Of a DNA stretch of 8,454 nucleotides, positions 1-6,123 are shown piece by piece; the first letter of the stretch is position 1, and every line of letters starts with the position of its first letter. The stretch covers positions 1-8,454 of the forward strand of contig DJWN01000095.1 of assembly GCA_002440975.1 (NCBI GenBank), in the 5' to 3' direction. This DNA comes from Bacteroidales bacterium UBA6229 (lineage in GTDB: Bacteria; Bacteroidota; Bacteroidia; Bacteroidales; F082). Both the position numbers and the translations under genes were made by a program. The notes under the pieces are model-generated. The model had not been told where the DNA came from, made no database searches, and saw nothing but the letters and a program-made list of their open reading frames with translations.

Positions 1-305
1 AGTTCGATCATTGCCACAACGAGTCTTTCAATCTGACTCAGATAATCAGATTCAGGTTTCACCACCTCCATAATCCTTTGGTTGATTTGTTGTAGCGATA
101 ACGTAGCAATCCGCGAAATCTTATAGCCATGCCGGTTGAGGATAGAAATATTCAACAGCTTTTTGAGGTCTTCATCTTTGTACCAGCGGATATTCGATAC
201 TGTTCGGCAGGGATCAACAATGCCATAGCGTTTTTCCCAAATGCGAATGGTATGGGCTTTAATTCCTGTTAACCTTTCTAAATCCTTTATTGAATATGTT
301 GACAT
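1..305 (-). CDS. MerR-family transcriptional regulator (partial, C-terminus outside window)
   Basis: The reading frame starts with ATG at 305-303 and stays open to the window edge, giving 101 residues; the C-terminus is cut off. Residues 4-70 form a winged-helix MerR DNA-binding domain: the recognition-helix segment IKAHTIRIWEKRYGI (15-29) is followed by the wing with R40-W41-Y42 and by KKLLNISILNRHGYKISRIA (48-67). MerR proteins bind DNA as dimers and usually act on a promoter between themselves and a neighbour. The HTH sequence resembles Bacteroidota regulators of the CarH/LitR type, which carry a C-terminal cobalamin-binding-like domain of about 200 residues. That domain, if present, lies outside the window, so the sensed signal cannot be named. 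The gene is divergent from the envelope operon, so it could regulate itself, that operon, or genes further left. The MerR assignment is firm; the subfamily is inference. Confidence 0.93.
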   Translation of the reverse strand, partial: MSTYSIKDLERLTGIKAHTIRIWEKRYGIVDPCRTVSNIRWYKDEDLKKLLNISILNRHGYKISRIATLSLQQINQRIMEVVKPESDYLSQIERLVVAMIE

Positions 306-436
306 AATTTTTCAGTAAATACGGCTGATGCATAAACAACACACTAGCGAATTTGTTTACATTAGCTTAACAAAACAAAACTTTCGAATTGCTAGCCGAT
401 CTATTAAAAACCGTAATTTCGTGCAAAAATAATTCG
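306..436. promoter_or_regulatory. Divergent intergenic region with inverted repeat TTTGTT-N11-AACAAA
   Basis: This is the only place where a promoter for the plus-strand operon and one for the merR gene could both lie. A perfect 6-base inverted repeat, TTTGTT at 352-357 and AACAAA at 369-374 with an 11-base spacer, sits near the middle. It could be an operator for the divergent MerR protein. I found no convincing TAnnTTTG promoter element on either strand; the nearest plus-strand match is TACATTAG at 358-365, which has no TTG at the right distance. A 34-codon ORF also runs through the region (328-432). In AT-rich DNA a 6-base repeat can occur by chance, so the operator role is a guess. Confidence 0.35.
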
Positions 437-1228
437 TTGGAGCAATCGAAAAAAATAAAAATTGCAATTATTGGAGGCGGAAATGTCGCTTACCATCTGG
501 CTAGGGTTTTTACTTCCAATGCGCTAAAACCCAACCAAATTTTGGTAAGAAATAAGCTCCTTCGTGAAAGTTTTGAGCCCTTTTGCAATTCAGTTATCCA
601 CACCTTGCAACAGCTCGATTCATGCGATATTCTATTTTTGGCTGTCAATGATGATGCTGTATCGGATCTCGCGAAGCAAATTAAACTAACGAACACCCTG
701 ATCGTGCATACCTCAGGCAGTTTGAATGCTGATGCCGCTGCAAGTATGAATAATCAATACGGCGTTTTTTATCCGCTTCAAACTTTTAGCAAGGCCAGAT
801 TCCCGGATTTTAATGAGATTCCGGTCTTCATTCAGGCTGGAGATAATAAATCGCTTGAATTACTGAAACTTGTGGCTGGTAAAATCACAAAAAATGTGCA
901 ATTATCAGATGACCATATCAGAAAATCTTTACACGTCGCAGCGGTATTTGTTTCCAATTTTAGCCATGCCCTATTTGCCCTGGCCGAAGATTTTCTGAAA
1001 GCAGAAACGGTTCCTTTTGCACATTTACACCCTTTGATAAAAGAAACTGCCAACAAGGCGGTCGAGACGAATCTGTATCAAAGCCAAACGGGTCCGGCAC
1101 GCCGAAACGATTTTAGGACGATTGAAAACCATTTGAAAATACTTGCACAGCATCCAGAAAAAATTGAAATCTACAAACTATTAACTTCCTATATTCACCA
1201 TAAATATCATCCAGGCAAACATGAGTAA
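437..1228 (+). CDS. Rossmann-like and DUF2520 domain protein (putative oxidoreductase)
   Basis: This gene encodes a two-domain protein of the NAD(P)-binding Rossmann plus DUF2520 type, related in fold to F420-dependent NADP oxidoreductase and ProC-like reductases; its substrate is unknown. Counting from TTG at 437 (263 residues), the N-terminal domain shows beta-strand KIAIIGGGNVAYHLA with the dinucleotide-binding GGGNVA at 13-18, a strand ending in LAVND, and VHTSGS at 90-95. YPLQTFSK (112-119) is the family's conserved linker motif. The C-terminal helical domain has LHVAAVFVSNF (165-175) and TGPARRND (218-225). No ATG is available before the Rossmann motif. The upstream in-frame stop is at 368-370, leaving TTG at 389 (279 residues) or TTG at 437. 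I prefer 437 because the longer form adds 16 residues with no family feature. The 3' end overlaps the next gene by 8 bases. The family call is firm; start and function are uncertain. Confidence 0.88.
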   Translation: MEQSKKIKIAIIGGGNVAYHLARVFTSNALKPNQILVRNKLLRESFEPFCNSVIHTLQQLDSCDILFLAVNDDAVSDLAKQIKLTNTLIVHTSGSLNADAAASMNNQYGVFYPLQTFSKARFPDFNEIPVFIQAGDNKSLELLKLVAGKITKNVQLSDDHIRKSLHVAAVFVSNFSHALFALAEDFLKAETVPFAHLHPLIKETANKAVETNLYQSQTGPARRNDFRTIENHLKILAQHPEKIEIYKLLTSYIHHKYHPGKHE

Positions 1229-1742
1229 TTACAAAGCACTACTTACAAAAATCAATACTTTTATATTTGATTATGATGGCGTTATGACTGATGGAACCAT
1301 CATCCTCAATAACAATGGCGAGCCATTCAGAACAGCCAATGTAAAAGACGGCTATGCATTACAACTCGTTCAAAAACTTGGCTATAATATTGCAGTAATT
1401 TCAGGAGGTTTTTCACCTTCCATGCACAAACGCTTCGAGGCACTCAACATCAAGGATGTGTTTCTGGGTGTAGCAAATAAATATGAAGTATTAAAGGATT
1501 ATATGGATCAAAAATCAATCAGTCCTGAGCAAATCGTTTATATGGGTGATGATATTCCTGATTTTCTGGCCATGGAATACGTTGGCGTTCCGGTTTGTCC
1601 GGCCGATGCTGCCGAAGAAATCAAGCGGATAAGTGTTTATATTAGTCATCATCCGGGCGGACACGGATGCGTGCGCGACATCATTGAGCAAGTGCTTAAA
1701 GTGCAGGGCAAGTGGATGACCGAAATTGCACATCACTGGTAA
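1221..1742 (+). CDS. kdsC: 3-deoxy-D-manno-octulosonate 8-phosphate phosphatase, KdsC-type HAD
   Basis: This HAD-superfamily phosphatase has 173 residues and is expected to hydrolyse Kdo-8-phosphate to Kdo in the cytoplasm, a step in making the LPS inner core. All four HAD motifs are visible: FDYDGVMTDG (16-25) with nucleophile D17 and acid/base D19, S61 in ISGG (60-63), K87 in NKYE, and GDD (109-111) with D110 and D111. There is no cap domain, as in the tetrameric C0 subfamily of KdsC. The C-terminal stretch GGHGCVRDIIEQVLKVQGKW (146-165) matches the characteristic end of KdsC, which reaches the neighbouring subunit's active site. The ATG lies within the end of the upstream gene (8-base overlap), which indicates translational coupling. 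The presence of lpxB downstream supports an LPS role. Related HAD enzymes act on other sugar-acid phosphates such as KDN-9-phosphate, so exact specificity is inferred. Confidence 0.9.
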   Translation: MSNYKALLTKINTFIFDYDGVMTDGTIILNNNGEPFRTANVKDGYALQLVQKLGYNIAVISGGFSPSMHKRFEALNIKDVFLGVANKYEVLKDYMDQKSISPEQIVYMGDDIPDFLAMEYVGVPVCPADAAEEIKRISVYISHHPGGHGCVRDIIEQVLKVQGKWMTEIAHHW

Positions 1743-1745
1743 ACC

Positions 1746-2687
1746 ATGAAAAATATCCTATACTGGATCAAACTAATCAGAAGCGGCAACCTATTAATCA
1801 TGTTGTTAATTGTCTGGCTTGTCAATCAGATGCTGGTTGCTCCCTATCTGACAGCTGCAGGTATCTCCACTTCCTTTAATCTCTACAGCTTTATGCTGCT
1901 TTGTGTTTCCGTTGTAGCAACCGCTGCTGCAGGAAACATCATCAATGATTTAGTTGATGAAGAAACCGATCGTATCAATCGACCCCAAAAATTGATAATC
2001 AACAAAGCAATACCTGAAGGAATAGCCCGAACAGCCTATATGGTGCTTATTGGTCTTGCAAGTTTGAGCGCGCTACTGTTAAGCATCCATCATAGCTCGA
2101 TTTACTTTTTCCTAATTACAGTTGTTTTTAACGGCTTACTTTGGTTCTATGCCAAGCGTTACAAACAGCAGTTTTTGGTTGGCAACCTGGTAGTTGCCTT
2201 TCTGGGTGCCGGATTGATTCTGTACGTCTGGCTTTATGATCTTTTAATCATTATTCAGGATCCAATTGCAAATGCTCGTTTGGAACCGGTAATGGGTATG
2301 ATGACTCAGGTGATAATGATTTATACAGGATTTGCTTTTCTTACAAGCCTTATCAGAGAAATCGTCAAAGACATGCAGGACCTGAAAGGTGATTTTGAAA
2401 CGGGCTGTCGCACCATGCCGGTAGTTATGGGTGTTAGTACAACAACTAAATCAGTCTGGGTTTTGATGGCATTATTATTATCGCTGATCGTGTGGTGGCA
2501 GTTCTTACTCTTTAAGAGCACTGCACTTGCTGCATTTGGTTTTCTTTTTGTTACGGACAGCCTTCTGGTAATTTGTGCCATGCAACTAAGCAATCAATCT
2601 GATCCGCAACGCTTTAAAAGAAGCTCAGGCTTGATGAAAATTGTTATGTTAACCGGAATTCTTTCCATTGTATTTATCCAGTTATGA
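1746..2687 (+). CDS. UbiA-family prenyltransferase, digeranylgeranylglyceryl phosphate synthase-like
   Basis: This polytopic inner-membrane prenyltransferase has 313 residues and about eight or nine hydrophobic segments. Both metal-diphosphate-binding motifs of the UbiA superfamily are intact: N64, N67, D68, D71 and D75 in the segment NIINDLVDEETDRINRP (64-80), and D209, D212, D216 in REIVKDMQDLKGD (204-216). The second motif closely resembles archaeal digeranylgeranylglyceryl phosphate synthase (REIIKD-type) rather than quinone enzymes such as UbiA or MenA. Bacteroidota homologues are usually annotated as geranylgeranylglycerol-phosphate geranylgeranyltransferase. The acceptor lipid is not shown by the sequence. 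The gene starts 3 bases after kdsC and overlaps maf by 4 bases (ATGA), so it is co-expressed with envelope genes. I am confident of the superfamily and only moderately confident of the substrate class. Confidence 0.88.
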   Translation: MKNILYWIKLIRSGNLLIMLLIVWLVNQMLVAPYLTAAGISTSFNLYSFMLLCVSVVATAAAGNIINDLVDEETDRINRPQKLIINKAIPEGIARTAYMVLIGLASLSALLLSIHHSSIYFFLITVVFNGLLWFYAKRYKQQFLVGNLVVAFLGAGLILYVWLYDLLIIIQDPIANARLEPVMGMMTQVIMIYTGFAFLTSLIREIVKDMQDLKGDFETGCRTMPVVMGVSTTTKSVWVLMALLLSLIVWWQFLLFKSTALAAFGFLFVTDSLLVICAMQLSNQSDPQRFKRSSGLMKIVMLTGILSIVFIQL

Positions 2688-3274
2688 AAAGCTTACTAGA
2701 AAAACTTAAGCCTTATAAGATTTTCTTAGCCTCAAAATCGCCAAGGCGTAAGCAGCTTCTGGCTGGCATGGGAATTAATTTTGAAACCATCAGCAAGGAC
2801 ACTGAAGAAGATTTTGATGACACCTTAAATCCGGAAGAAATCGCTCGTATGCTTAGTCAGAAAAAATCAGAAGCCTTTGCTGAAAATGAGCTCCCGAGCA
2901 ATTATCTGCTCATCACGGCAGACACCATTGTAGTACTGGAACAAACCATTATAAACAAAGCCAGTGATGATCAGGAAGCGGCAAAAATGCTTCAGCTTCT
3001 TTCAGGCAAAACACATCAGGTAATTACCGGAATAACCCTCAGAAGTCGCGAGAAAACCCTCAGCTTTTCGGAACAGAGCGAGGTGGTTTTTGACACCTTA
3101 TCTCAAGAAGATATTGCCTGGTATATTCAACACTATCAACCTTTTGACAAAGCCGGTGCTTATGGCATTCAGGAATGGATCGGTTATATCGGAATAAAAA
3201 AAATCAATGGGTCTTTTTACAATGTGATGGGACTTCCAACCCATCGCCTGTATGAAACACTGAAACAATTTTAA
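2684..3274 (+). CDS. maf: Maf family nucleoside triphosphate pyrophosphatase (dTTP/UTP type)
   Basis: This 196-residue cytoplasmic Maf/HAM1-fold enzyme is expected to hydrolyse dTTP, UTP and modified nucleotides to monophosphates, acting as a house-cleaning enzyme. The N-terminal substrate loop ASKSPRRKQLL (16-26) has the S-x-R-R signature. The catalytic aspartate is D80 in ITADTIVV (77-84). The stretch SGKTHQVITG (107-116) contains the conserved GKTHxV, and FDKAGAYGIQ (154-163) plus KINGSFYNVMGLP (173-185) complete the active site. The KINGS..VxGLP form is the one seen in YhdE-type enzymes acting on dTTP and UTP, not in YceF-type m7GTP enzymes. Length is normal for the family. It overlaps the prenyltransferase gene by ATGA and is followed after 13 bases by the DUF502 gene. 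Some Maf proteins affect septum formation, but nothing here shows that. Confidence 0.95.
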   Translation: MKSLLEKLKPYKIFLASKSPRRKQLLAGMGINFETISKDTEEDFDDTLNPEEIARMLSQKKSEAFAENELPSNYLLITADTIVVLEQTIINKASDDQEAAKMLQLLSGKTHQVITGITLRSREKTLSFSEQSEVVFDTLSQEDIAWYIQHYQPFDKAGAYGIQEWIGYIGIKKINGSFYNVMGLPTHRLYETLKQF

Positions 3275-3287
3275 GACTTTTACAATT

Positions 3288-3896
3288 ATGAAACGTACTT
3301 CCATGATTCGCAAAATACTTCGATACTTTTTCCAGGGATTACTTTTTATTGCCCCCGTAACGATCACGGTATGGAGTATTTATCTGATATTCGACTGGGT
3401 TGACGGCCTGTTGATCAATTACCTGGACGAAATCCTAAATGTACACATTCCCGGGTTGGGCATCCTCGTTCTTTTAATATTAATCACACTGATCGGAGTA
3501 CTGGGCTCCACCATACTTTTTAAGCCTTTTATCGCATTTTTTGATCAGCTGTTCGTAAAAGCACCACTGATCAAAATTATTTACACCTCTGTAAAAGACC
3601 TTGTTTCGGCCTTTGTAGGGCAGAAACGGAGATTTAACGAACCTGTGCTGGTAAAGGTGGGGAAAGGCTACGAGCTGGAAAAAATCGGTTTCATCACAAA
3701 CAAAGATTTAAAGTTTCTTGGGATAAGCGATCAAAAGGTTGCCGTATATTTGCCCCATTCATATGCCTGGTCAGGAAATTTGTTTATTGTACCTGCCGAG
3801 CATATTAAACCCATAGATGCCTCTGCAACTGAAGTGATGAAATTTATCATCTCGGCCGGTGTCACAAATCTTGAAATACCCAATGACAGAAAATAA
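3288..3896 (+). CDS. DUF502 family membrane protein
   Basis: This 202-residue protein of unknown function belongs to DUF502. Two membrane segments are evident: about residues 13-35, containing GLLFIAPVTITVW (17-29), and about 55-78, preceded by IPGLG (54-58). The family motif around IIYTSVKDL (97-105) follows, then a soluble domain of roughly 95 residues. Where many DUF502 proteins from other phyla have a PTTPNPTSG-like sequence, this one has LPHSYAWSGNLFIVP (155-169), aligned at the SG and the terminal VP. Start could be ATG 3288 or ATG 3303; either leaves both helices intact. The last 14 bases overlap the start of surE, which points to translational coupling. In plants, DUF502 relatives are called LCV or COV proteins. 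I do not infer a function beyond membrane association. Confidence 0.9.
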   Translation: MKRTSMIRKILRYFFQGLLFIAPVTITVWSIYLIFDWVDGLLINYLDEILNVHIPGLGILVLLILITLIGVLGSTILFKPFIAFFDQLFVKAPLIKIIYTSVKDLVSAFVGQKRRFNEPVLVKVGKGYELEKIGFITNKDLKFLGISDQKVAVYLPHSYAWSGNLFIVPAEHIKPIDASATEVMKFIISAGVTNLEIPNDRK

Positions 3897-4665
3897 CTCA
3901 TCAAAAAAACCTGTAATTTTAATCACCAACGACGACAGCTATAGTGCTGCAGGAATACGAAAGCTCATAAGTTTGATGCGCCCGCTAGGAAAAGTGGTAG
4001 TGGTGGCCAGCGAACATGTGATGTCAGGTATGGGTCATGCCATCACCATTAAAACTCCGCTTCGGATGAAAAGGATTGCCATCGAAACTGATTATGAAGA
4101 ATATGTGTGCAATGGAACCCCTGTGGATTGTGTGAAGCTGGGCACCCAGGTAGTTTTGAAGTCAAAACCTGACCTAGTTGTAAGCGGAATAAACCACGGC
4201 TCAAACGCATCGATCAATGTGATCTATTCCGGAACCATGGCAGCAGTGTTGGAAGCCTGTATTGATGGAATTCCGGCAATTGGTTTCAGTTTGCTGGAGT
4301 ATAGCATGGACGCCGATTTTAGCCATGTGGATGAATATGTCGCCCAAATTACCCGGCAGGTACTCAAAAACGGCTTGCCCTCAGGTGTTTGTCTTAACGT
4401 AAATATTCCTGCTGTTTCGGGGCAAAAACCAAAAGGCATCAAGGTTTGTCGTCAATCTCATGCCCGATGGGTTGAGGAATTTGACTCCAGAATGGATCCA
4501 CGCGGAACAGATTATCACTGGCTTACAGGTCAATTCGAAAATGACGATCTGGATGAAGATACTGATCAGTTTGCACTCGAGAACAATTATGTTTCTATCG
4601 TACCGGTTCAATATGACCTTACAGCCTATCAGTCGATTGACAGTATAAAAGAATGGGATTTTTGA
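3883..4665 (+). CDS. surE: 5'/3'-nucleotidase SurE
   Basis: SurE is a metal-dependent phosphatase that removes phosphate from nucleoside 5'- and 3'-monophosphates, linked in other bacteria to stationary-phase survival. From ATG 3883 the protein has 260 residues. The metal site is visible as D17-D18 in LITNDDSY (13-20), S48 in VMSGMGHAIT (46-55) and N104 in SGINHGSN (101-108). CNGTPVDCVKLG (76-87) and YSGTMAAVLEA (115-125) are the other family blocks. The C-terminal arm (about 205-250) includes TDYHWLTG and the acidic stretch DDLDEDTD, in the part that exchanges between subunits in known SurE structures. An in-frame GTG at 3859 would add 8 residues, but the ATG places the protein start close to the usual start and gives a 14-base overlap with the DUF502 gene. 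The small membrane protein gene starts one base after the stop. Confidence 0.96.
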   Translation: MTENNSSKKPVILITNDDSYSAAGIRKLISLMRPLGKVVVVASEHVMSGMGHAITIKTPLRMKRIAIETDYEEYVCNGTPVDCVKLGTQVVLKSKPDLVVSGINHGSNASINVIYSGTMAAVLEACIDGIPAIGFSLLEYSMDADFSHVDEYVAQITRQVLKNGLPSGVCLNVNIPAVSGQKPKGIKVCRQSHARWVEEFDSRMDPRGTDYHWLTGQFENDDLDEDTDQFALENNYVSIVPVQYDLTAYQSIDSIKEWDF

Positions 4666-4666
4666 G

Positions 4667-4936
4667 ATGAAAATGCCAATAAAAAACAGTCTTTTTGAAG
4701 GGATAATATCCGGCCTACTTGTTATGGCAATTAGTTTTGGCATCATAAAACTCATCTTATCAATACCATCTCTTCAAGCCTATGCTGCCGATCCCAGGCT
4801 CCCGTTTTTATTTGCTGCCATCCCCAACCTGATTTTGATGCGCATCTGGCTGGTTGGCAAAGGCATGGAAAAAGCCGGACAGGGTGTGTTATTGCTTACC
4901 TTTGTAAGCATTATTGCTGTTTTTATCATCTTTTGA
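4667..4936 (+). CDS. Small three-helix membrane protein of unknown function
   Basis: This 89-residue hydrophobic protein is not one I can name. Three membrane-spanning segments are visible: about 9-32 (IISGLLVMAISFGIIKLIL region), 44-64 (RLPFLFAAIPNLILMRIWLV region) and 70-89 (from the G72 region to the C-terminus). Charged loops contain D42, R44, K65, K68 and E67. The second helix carries a proline (P53) and an arginine (R59), so it may be more than a simple anchor. The ATG comes one base after the surE stop, and 10 bases separate the stop from the lpxB ATG, so it is surely translated with its neighbours. A second ATG two codons downstream (4673) is an alternative start. Placement between surE and lpxB suggests an envelope role, but that is inference from position alone. 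Confidence 0.85.
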   Translation: MKMPIKNSLFEGIISGLLVMAISFGIIKLILSIPSLQAYAADPRLPFLFAAIPNLILMRIWLVGKGMEKAGQGVLLLTFVSIIAVFIIF

Positions 4937-4946
4937 AACTGATCAA

Positions 4947-6086
4947 ATGCGTTATTATATCATTGCCGGAGAAGCATCGGGCGATTTACACGCCTCCAAT
5001 CTGATTGCAGCTTTACGTAAATCAGATGCAAAAGCAGAGATCAGAGCCTGGGGTGGTGACTTGATGCAAAAGCAAGGTGCTACTATTGTCAAGCATTACC
5101 GTGATCTGGCCTTTATGGGCTTTGCAGAAGTGATTTTAAACCTCAAAACCATTTGGCACAACCTGAGATTTTGCAAACAGGACATCCTCCTTTTCAATCC
5201 GGATGTTGTTATTTTAATAGACTACCCGGGTTTCAATATGCGTATTGCACGTTTTGCGCATAAGCAGAGATTTAAACTTGTATATTATATCTCACCACAA
5301 ATCTGGGCATGGAAGAAAAATCGTGTACACACCCTGAAAAAGCTGGTAGATAAAATGCTTGTCATTTTGCCTTTCGAAAAAGCTTTTTATCAGAACTATC
5401 AGCTTGATGTTGAATTTGTTGGACATCCCCTACTCGATGCTTTGAAACAGTATAACTGGCAGCCGGAAGAAATATTCAGGCAAAAAAATTCTTTGGGGCA
5501 AAAACCCATCATTGCCCTGTTGCCCGGAAGCAGAAAACAGGAAGTAAGCCGGATGTTGCACCTTATGCTTCAGATGATTCCATTGTTTCCTGATTACACT
5601 TTTGCCATTGCAAAAGCACCCTCGCTGGAAGCTGAATTCTATCAACAAATTACCCGGAATAATTCAATTCACCTGATCGAGAATCAAACCTACGACTTAA
5701 TAAAACATGCCAGGTCTGCGCTTGTAACCTCAGGAACTGCTACCTTGGAAACTGCATTGATTGGCACACCCGAAGTGGTTTGTTATAAAGGTAACGCACT
5801 CTCCTATCAAATCGCAAAGCGCATCATTCATGTTAAATATATCTCGCTTGTAAACCTGATCATGGACAAAAAGGTGGTTGAAGAATTGATACAGCATGAA
5901 TTCAATATCAATTCACTTAAAAAGGCTTTGGATACAATTATAAGTGACACGGCTGATCGCAGACAAATGCTAAATGATTATGCGCTTCTTAAACAGAAAC
6001 TGGGTGGTCTCGGAGCTTCAGCAAATGCAGCGCAAGCCATCCTTGAATTAGTTAATACAGAATTTACTCTAAAAAAAAATGATTAA
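4947..6086 (+). CDS. lpxB: Lipid-A-disaccharide synthase LpxB
   Basis: LpxB is a peripheral inner-membrane glycosyltransferase (GT19). It joins UDP-2,3-diacylglucosamine to lipid X, releasing UDP and forming the lipid A disaccharide. From ATG 4947 the protein has 379 residues, normal for the family. Diagnostic blocks run in order: GEASGDLHAS (8-17), MGFAEV (57-62), IDYPGFNMR (91-99), SPQIWAWKKNR (116-126), GHPLLD (159-164), LLPGSRKQEV (191-200) and TSGTATLETALIGTP (261-275). D92 and R196 lie in the segments known to be important for catalysis or UDP binding. A longer TTG-initiated form at 4914 would overlap the upstream gene and add 11 residues before the GEASGD strand, so ATG is preferred. 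The gene ends in a run of nine A bases just before the stop, with little coding consequence. Its presence shows that the host makes lipid A. Confidence 0.97.
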   Translation: MRYYIIAGEASGDLHASNLIAALRKSDAKAEIRAWGGDLMQKQGATIVKHYRDLAFMGFAEVILNLKTIWHNLRFCKQDILLFNPDVVILIDYPGFNMRIARFAHKQRFKLVYYISPQIWAWKKNRVHTLKKLVDKMLVILPFEKAFYQNYQLDVEFVGHPLLDALKQYNWQPEEIFRQKNSLGQKPIIALLPGSRKQEVSRMLHLMLQMIPLFPDYTFAIAKAPSLEAEFYQQITRNNSIHLIENQTYDLIKHARSALVTSGTATLETALIGTPEVVCYKGNALSYQIAKRIIHVKYISLVNLIMDKKVVEELIQHEFNINSLKKALDTIISDTADRRQMLNDYALLKQKLGGLGASANAAQAILELVNTEFTLKKND

Positions 6087-6123
6087 TTTGGCTCCGTAAA
6101 AATAACAATTCTTACAGCCACGA

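Noticed and set aside
3859..3882. Upstream GTG start that would lengthen SurE by 8 residues
   Set aside because: ATG at 3883 already precedes the VILITNDD strand by a normal distance; the extra residues have no family counterpart that I know of.
4914..4946. TTG start that would lengthen LpxB by 11 residues
   Set aside because: LpxB proteins begin just before the GEASGD strand; ATG 4947 fits that exactly and avoids overlap with the upstream gene.
6070..6079. Run of nine A bases at the end of lpxB as a programmed frameshift site
   Set aside because: A shift here would change only the last few residues, and no downstream frame would be joined in a meaningful way.
6083..6090. TTAATTTG as a -7 promoter element for comEC
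   Set aside because: One fixed base is wrong and no TTG lies about 19 bases upstream.
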